A stretch of 57,175 nt of DNA from Phaeoceros laevis. Lineage: Eukaryota > Anthocerotophyta > Anthocerotopsida > Notothyladales. A program made the translations under genes and the position numbers. The stretch covers positions 152,590 through 209,764 of the forward strand of contig JBNGIQ010009429.1 in the NCBI GenBank assembly GCA_049999765.1, written 5' to 3'. Of this stretch, positions 51,886-57,175 are shown piece by piece. Position 1 is the stretch's first letter, and each line of letters starts with the position of its first letter. The notes under the pieces were generated by a model. It was not told where the DNA came from. It saw only the letters and a list, made by a program, of their open reading frames with translations, and made no database searches.

Positions 51886-52314
51886 CACCGCAGATGCTGT
51901 TCTGAGTCAGGCTCTGGTCCGCGGTGGCAAGAACATTCACCGTCCTCTCCAGTGCCGACCTAGACTGGAAGACTGCAGGCAGTCCTAGGGCAGTGAGAAA
52001 CGGACAAACCGGTACCACGTTTGGGAGCAATAGCAGAGGGAGTCCTAATTCTTACCGAGCACGTAGCCCTCTGTTGCGTTGATGAGCACTCTGTCGGCCC
52101 AGGCCTGGAAGAAGGAAGCGTTGGGAGGAGGGTTCCATCCGTGATGGCCTCCCACGTTGTTGAAGATAGCCCGGACTCCTGGCCAGCCTATGGTGCCGAT
52201 GGCAGGAGGGGCGTTGATAAAATCGGCACCGCTGCTCACTCGCACGCAAACCGATGCCACCCAGAGGGCCATCAGAAGCTCCGTAGACCATCCACCCCAC
52301 ATTTTGCTTCGCAT
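51886..52314 (-). pseudogene. Phytocyanin-like copy 2, intact 5' exon but lost 3' end
   Basis: Exon 1 (52314-52056) encodes a start MRSKMWGGWSTELLMALWVA with a good signal peptide ending near SSGA, then IGWPGVRAIFNNVGGHHGWNP and FQAWADRVLINATEG, and ends at a GTAAGA donor. Exon 2 starts at 51972 in phase (VFQSRSALERTVNVLATADQ). After NSICG (51886) similarity to copy 1 stops abruptly and the C-terminal phytocyanin part (the FVSGGAGDC region) is not found downstream. The frame continues for a while into unrelated sequence, so it may encode a short secreted protein, but as a phytocyanin it is truncated. Confidence 0.6.
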
Positions 52315-52636
52315 TCCTCACACCCTGCGACACGCACGGGTCCATCTTCAAGGCCAGCCTGGGCCACAGCATCATGTTGACTCGGCATAGCAGAACCGTG
52401 AGGAAAGCCGGGCCCGGTAGCTTGAGAAAGTCCTCTCTCATCTAATCAATGTGAAGTTGAGGCGTCATCCCTGGCCTGGTTCAATCACCTGTCAACCGCA
52501 TCCACTCCTTTTTTTTCACCCACTCTTTTTTGTGGATTTGATTCCTCACTTGTTCAACTCATGTAGTTCTAATCTCCGATGACTTGCCTTAGGCCTAAGA
52601 CAGCCGTAGTTTACGTCCCAAAGAAGCACAGAAGAA

Positions 52637-55600
52637 TCACTCATCCTCGTCTTTTGAGGGTTCGGGGACTATACAGCACTCATGCTGTACAATGCACTGA
52701 AGGTCTCTCAGAAACGATTTCCTACTCCGAGAGGTGGAGTTGCGCATCGTGGCGCACCACTTGGAGGCACCTAGAAAGCGGCACAACTCCTTTTCCTCCC
52801 CTCGGTTGCTCTCATGGTAAAAAATGATCTCTGCACGGCGTCCCATCACCCTATCCCTCCACCCATCGTTGAACATATCCTGGAAAGCGAATTTAAAAGG
52901 ACGCTGCCCGAAGTTGAGAAGCAAGTTTCCGGAAGGAGGTAGAACCCTGCACGCTGGGAGAAGGCTGTGCTTCGGGTCCAAATTGGCGTCGCAGATGAGC
53001 CATGAGAGTCTGCCATTCTTGGTGAAAAAGAACTCACGCCTCACGAAATTCACTCCACAACCAATCACGTCCCCACGCTCCATCTTCTCCACTGGTTCGG
53101 GCCCAAGGATCTCCCCTTCTTTTGTTTGCAAACAACACCAGACCTGACCTGTAACCACTCCATTCCCCCACACGTTGACAGGGCCGCGCGGCATGGAACA
53201 GACTTCCACCCATCCATCAACATTCTCGTTGTAGCTGAACTTACTAGGCCACAGCTTGTTCCGCAGCATGCACATCCCCACTGAAATCTCTTCCCCGGCC
53301 TTGAGCAGCACCTCAAAGTAGTAGCCAGGCAGGTTGTGATAGATCCTCGGGCAAACGCGGTTTGCAAGAAGATCCACTGAAGTTGTGACTTCGTTTGTGG
53401 CCACTAGCACTCCCAACCTATCTGCTGAAAATGTGAGACTAGCCTTCGGGTATCGGGCTTTGGCGTACAGCTCGTGAAGATGAGTAGGAGCAACATAAGG
53501 ACTAGTACTGCGCAAGGATCCTTGGGCTGCTTCCGAGCCTACAGCGCCAATCTCGCCCACCAATATTTTCTTGTAGCTGGATTCTTCCAGAGCAGTGGAG
53601 TCCCAGTCTTCGGTTCCCAGAGCGCGGCCTACCTCCCTTTCCTCCTTGAAGCTGTCATACCTGTAGTAGACCATGTCAATACGTCGCCCATTCACTCGTT
53701 TCCTCCAGCCGGTGTTGAAGAGGGACTCATAAGCAAACAGAAATGGTCTCTGTCCGAAGTTCCCGAAGTTGACAAGAATCTCAGCACCTGGAGACTCCAC
53801 CCCGAAGGAGGGAATCCAGGCATAGCCTGGCTTCAAGCTCACGTTGCAAATGAGCCATCTAAGCTGGTGATTCTTGGTGAAGAATATCTCACGGCGTTGG
53901 AAATTGACGCCTGCACCTAGTGTATCTCCGCATCTGATTGTGTCTAAGGGTGCATCACCGAAGACTTGATCGTCTTCCACATTGTCCAAGTCGAAGCAGC
54001 AGGACACTTCACCTGCGAGTCCCCTGCCCTGCACATTGACTTGCGGGCCCGAAGAGTAGGAGATGAAGCCAACAGAATCGTCAAGCACTTTCAACTTGCC
54101 TACAATCCACCTTTTCACCACTTCCTTGTTGCTTAGGACATCAAACCCAATACTCAAACCACCCCCTGACTTGAGAAGCACTTCGAAGTAGTAGCCAGGC
54201 AAGCCCTTGAAGGATTCAGGGCAACACTGACTTGCCAGCAGAGAGACAGTGCTCTCTGCTCTTGTCTCTACCTTCACCGACAGTTTGTCTTCACCAAAAT
54301 GCAGCCTTGCCTGTGGGTTCCAATTTGCGGCCCCATCCGCACTGATGATGAGCTCTCCCTCGCCCAAGGGACGAGCAGGCCTTTGGGTTCGTGGTCCAGG
54401 AGAAACCTCTGGTGATGCGTTTGTAGAACTTGGCAAGTTTCTCTCCGGTCGCGGTGGTTGCGGTTGAGAGGGCGCCGACTGCGGAGTGTGTCGAAGCAGG
54501 TGTTGGACTTCATCTCGCTTTCGTGCGCATTCCTTGTCCGACCTATTCCACTGCAGGACTTGGTTGAGCTTAACCAAGGAGTCAGCGTATTCACCTCTGT
54601 CAGCATGCTTGAAGGCTTCCACCCGATGCCTCTCTCGCCGAAGCCTGAAATACTGCTCTTGCTCCGGGAACTTTCGAAACAGCCGTCTCCTAACATCGAT
54701 GTCGTCAAACACGATACCAAAGTGGGTTATGCTTGCATCGTATGGACATTTCACCAGGTTGTGATCAATGATCGTCCACCGGTCATAGGTTCTGCCGTCT
54801 GAGGCCTTGATGGGATCGCACATGACTCTATTAGTCAGAGGATCTTCAAACCATGGCTCACTGTCTTCATCTGACGAATGGGACACCTGGGAGCTTACTC
54901 TTAGGTTCTCCAGATTAGCTAGCACCTTCAGCGGGCACCACCAAGCGTACCAGTCAGGAAGGAACCTCAGGGGATGTAGCTAGTGCAGAGGTCATCAACA
55001 AGTAGCAGGCAACTCACATCCGCAAAAAACTTCTCTGTGTCTCTTGTCTGAGCTTCAGTGTTTCGAACTTCATCAATGGCACGCGACAGATCAATCTTGC
55101 TGTCCCCCATTTGTCGCTCGGCCAATGCTTCCACGATCAGCTTCACCATTTCCTGCCTCTCGGATCTCATGTCCATCACAGAAGCTGTCACTTCTTGACG
55201 CATGGAAGAGAATGCCTCTGTCAGATTGTCGAGGTTGGAGTTGACATCAGCCAGTGCCTCCAGATTGTGGTTTTGCATCCGAAACAGCTTCTGTCGAAAC
55301 TCGTCCTGCTTCTCCTGCCCTTCTATGGCAACCTTCGCAACCACAACAAACAGAATTTACAAACACGCAAACACAAAGTTGGTGAACTCCGAGCCATTAG
55401 AGCAGCACATGTAGGGTATGCTGTTTCCATACATCGAAGCTGATGACTTGCAACGTTGTCTGGAATGAGGTCAAGAGATTCTCCCGAAGTTTGATCAGCT
55501 TGGCCTCTACGTCGGTGGCTGTCCACAATGACTTGAAGTAGCCCATCTTCAAGCATTTCTCCAGATAGTGAGCTGCGTTACTCAGGTCATCCCGCAAGGA

Positions 55601-55884
55601 TACTGCCACAAAGCGCAATCAAACATGTCAGTGATAATTGTACGTCTGGGAACCAGTTGGGCCACTAGAGGTGTTCACAACATACTAGCAGCCCATGCTG
55701 AGGTGTTGTTGCGAGGTGTTTTTTCTCGGAGAAGAGCAAGATCCCGCTCCAGATTTGCGGCGAAACCTGTAAGCTCCCGCAAGATGGCCTTGTTGCTGCT
55801 CCTCTTGTCGCAGACGTCCTTCACTTGCCACAGCAGCATGAGCACTTGGTACGCCCCTGCCACTGCCGAAGAGATAGGTTCCAT
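52637..55884 (-). CDS. Helical-bundle / U-box / twin-SPRY protein, four exons, 990 aa
   Basis: A composite protein. Exons: 55884-55686, 55602-55433, 55332-55018, 54925-52637, all in phase; Met 55884 has an in-frame TGA upstream. Residues 1-120 are amphipathic helices (VLMLLWQVKDVCDKR, LTGFAANLERDLALLRE, DVEAKLIKLRENLLTS) resembling the HeLo/MLKL-type four-helix bundle; this is a pattern match by eye. Residues 120-228 form a charged helical linker. About 252-298: a U-box-like fold (EPWFEDPLTNRVMCDPIKAS, GRTYDR, CPYD) lacking the usual Trp and several loop residues. About 320-360: a TPR-like pair (HADRGEYADSLVKLNQVL). Then a Pro-rich spacer and two SPRY domains (LPGYYFEVLLKSGGG, GVNFQRREIFFTKN; LPGYYFEVLLKAGEE, GVNFVRREFFFTKN). 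It could be an E3 ligase with SPRY-based recognition, possibly in immunity; function is inferred. The exon 2 donor could instead be at 55448. Confidence 0.85.
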
Positions 55885-56455
55885 TGGAGTTGAGATCTCT
55901 CAGCTGGGCATCCAAAATTTGCAGCTCAGGTGCGCAAGGGCGAGTGAGGCGGCATAGGCCATCCCGGCGGTCCAGCCTGCGAAGACTCTGGGTTCTCAGT
56001 ACCCTCGCATGTGATGTCCATCTTAAGGAATCTTGAAGACAAAGTCTACTCACGGTAAAGCCATTGGAATTATTGGAAGATGAGTGAGCAACTAACCCCA
56101 GCCTTCAGTAACGGACATCCACACGCATTGGATAGCAGCTTCGCCGCACATTCTGCAATCTGTTGATACGAACGTCGGGCCTTTGCTTCAATGCGCGCCG
56201 ATCTCTAATCTGGCTGCCTATGTGAAGGTTGAGGGTTCTACTCCTGCAGGGATGACTTCAACAGGTGGGGAAGGAATCAGGACAACCTGTGCACCACAAC
56301 TACAACAGGCATGAGTTTCAGGAGCTGCAATCGAAACAAGTACCTTACAATAACCAACAATAATAGATATTATCCAGGCAGCCATGCAAGTTAACCAGAA
56401 ACACGAATGTCAACTCTGCCAGCATGAAACTTGATTGAGCTCGCTACATAGTCGA
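55885..56455. other. Spacer upstream of the U-box/SPRY gene
   Basis: This holds the promoter of the 990-aa protein gene and the 3' flank of the decayed PPR frame. Short open frames only; no recognisable motif. Confidence 0.45.
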
Positions 56456-57175
56456 TCAACGTAAGTTGACCAGATCCTGATTAGCCCCGTGGGGAAACAT
56501 GAGCTGAGAAGAAACCAACCCTAAACACACCACTACACCATCCAGCAGACCTCTTTTGACAATCCTTGAGTGAAGCTGCCTGCCCTTCCGCAAAGCACCA
56601 GTGCTTGCACACGCGCTCAGAAGGCAAGAACAAGTAAAACGGTCAGCCAAAATAAGGCCCGCTTCCCCCGTTTGTCCATGCACAGCGAGCGCCTCTTGGC
56701 CAAGTCCTTGCTGTGCATACCCAGCGATCAGCGCCGTCCATGTCACCACATCCTTCGTGGCCATGCTGTCAAAAACCTGGCGTGCATCTTTCAATTCGCC
56801 ACATTTTGCATACATGTCAAAAACCAGGCAGTTGCCAACAAACAGGTTAGTAGGATTGCCACTGTGCAACACATCAGAGTGCACTTTTCTGCCAGATTCC
56901 AAGTCGGCGGCACATGCACAAGCTTGACGGGCAGCTACAAAGACGTAACCATCAGCCTTCACTCCTGACCAACGACCAACGCATCTCACGATACAGTTGT
57001 ATGGCCTCCTTTGGTTTTCGTGCTTAGCACGTGCAGAGATTACGGAAATCCACATAAAGACATCAGGTTTCCCTACCCTGTTGAACACATCCATGGCCTC
57101 CTGCAGCCTAACCCCACATGCGTACATGCGCAAGATATGGTTCGCCAAGTATGCATTCGACTCGTACCCCAGTTT
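56456..57175 (-). pseudogene. Truncated, frame-damaged PLS-class PPR copy running off the window edge
   Basis: The frame is open from the right edge (KLGYESNAYLANHILRMYA) to a stop at 56456. It matches the N-terminal half of the 25-28 kb PPR protein: GKPDVFMWISVISARA, VFVAARQACACAADLESGRKVH, NLFVGNCLV, DMYAKCGELKDARQVFDSM, VVTWTALIAGYAQQGLGQEAL. Damage: between AKHE and WSGVKADGY the frame is shifted and then restored (another frame there reads KPKEAIQLYREMRWS, the expected PPR text), a Phe is inserted in NCLVFDMY, and after KRGL the repeats give way to unrelated residues and a stop. No E or DYW domain follows. It is probably a pseudogene; a shortened functional PPR protein cannot be excluded. 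Confidence 0.75.

Larger units (their letters stand above)
49950..52400. repeat. Segmental tandem duplication carrying tRNA-Arg and a phytocyanin-like gene
   Basis: Two units in direct orientation: about 49950-51240 and about 51340-52400. Each contains, on the minus strand, a phytocyanin-like 5' exon, part of its second exon and, downstream, a tRNA-Arg(ACG). Matching landmarks include CACTCTGTCGGCCCAGGCCT (50925 and 52087), CACCGTCCTCTCC, and the tRNA at 50045 and 51459. Spacing differs between units (1,162 versus 1,414 bases for exon and tRNA), so indels occurred after duplication. Confidence 0.85.

Noticed and set aside
52045-52441. Repeated phytocyanin-like segments interpreted as a CRISPR-like or satellite array
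   Set aside because: There are only two copies, each with gene structure; they are a segmental duplication.
52846-54802. Plus- and minus-strand frames of 60-150 codons inside the U-box/SPRY gene
   Set aside because: They overlap the long exon in other frames and carry no motif; the minus-strand frame encodes clear SPRY domains.

Overview
This is nuclear DNA from a land plant. The genes are split by short GT-AG introns (roughly 75-250 bases), and nearly all are plant families: PYRR, a WPP-domain-associated protein, a peroxisomal adenine nucleotide carrier, an ABCG half-transporter, a SERK-type receptor kinase, a DYW-type PPR protein, a BONZAI-type copine, plant-type SF1 and LHCII. The axonemal protein CFAP53 implies swimming sperm. 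Together with an expanded, repetitive PPR protein whose C-terminus is not the usual DYW tripeptide, this points to a seed-free plant (bryophyte, lycophyte or fern) rather than a flowering plant. The compact spacing suggests a small genome. I cannot name the species. A 100-base run of N shows this is a draft assembly.

Layout. 0.2-2.9 kb: PYRR (riboflavin synthesis), minus strand, nine exons, 594 aa. 3.8-10.4 kb: a giant WPP-domain-associated coiled-coil protein, minus, about 2,000 aa with one 4.8 kb exon. 10.4-12.7 kb: no clear gene. 12.7-14.2 kb: peroxisomal adenine nucleotide carrier, minus, five exons. 14.4-17.6 kb: ABCG half-transporter, minus, very GC-rich. 17.6-21 kb: mostly non-coding, with one small two-exon hypothetical gene. 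21.0-24.2 kb: SERK-like LRR receptor kinase, plus, eleven exons, 618 aa. 25.2-28.2 kb: single-exon PPR-DYW protein ending in D-R-D, minus, divergent from an intronless RuvB-like 1 gene (29.0-30.4 kb, plus). 31.3-33.1 kb: CFAP53, minus. 33.1-36.1 kb: unresolved. 36.1-39.6 kb: copine/BONZAI, plus, sixteen exons, 594 aa. 40.6-44.5 kb: splicing factor SF1, minus, AT-rich, its 3' end cut by the gap. 47.3-48.4 kb: LHCII protein, minus, two exons. 48.5-52.4 kb: duplicated and decayed sequence with two tRNA-Arg(ACG) genes and two damaged phytocyanin-like copies. 52.6-55.9 kb: a multidomain gene, minus, 990 aa. 56.5 kb to the edge: a decayed PPR copy.

The genes do not form one pathway; this is an ordinary eukaryotic neighbourhood. 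The most unusual item is the 990-aa protein. It has an N-terminal helical bundle resembling HeLo/MLKL-type domains, then a helical linker, a degenerate U-box, a TPR-like helix pair and two SPRY domains. E3 module plus helices plus SPRY recalls animal TRIM proteins, built here from plant parts. Other points of interest are the D-R-D ending of the PPR protein (possible link to U-to-C editing variants), the decayed phytocyanin/tRNA-Arg duplication, and the sharp gene-to-gene changes in base composition.

All exon boundaries were read by eye from splice consensus, reading phase and remembered family conservation; none has transcript support.
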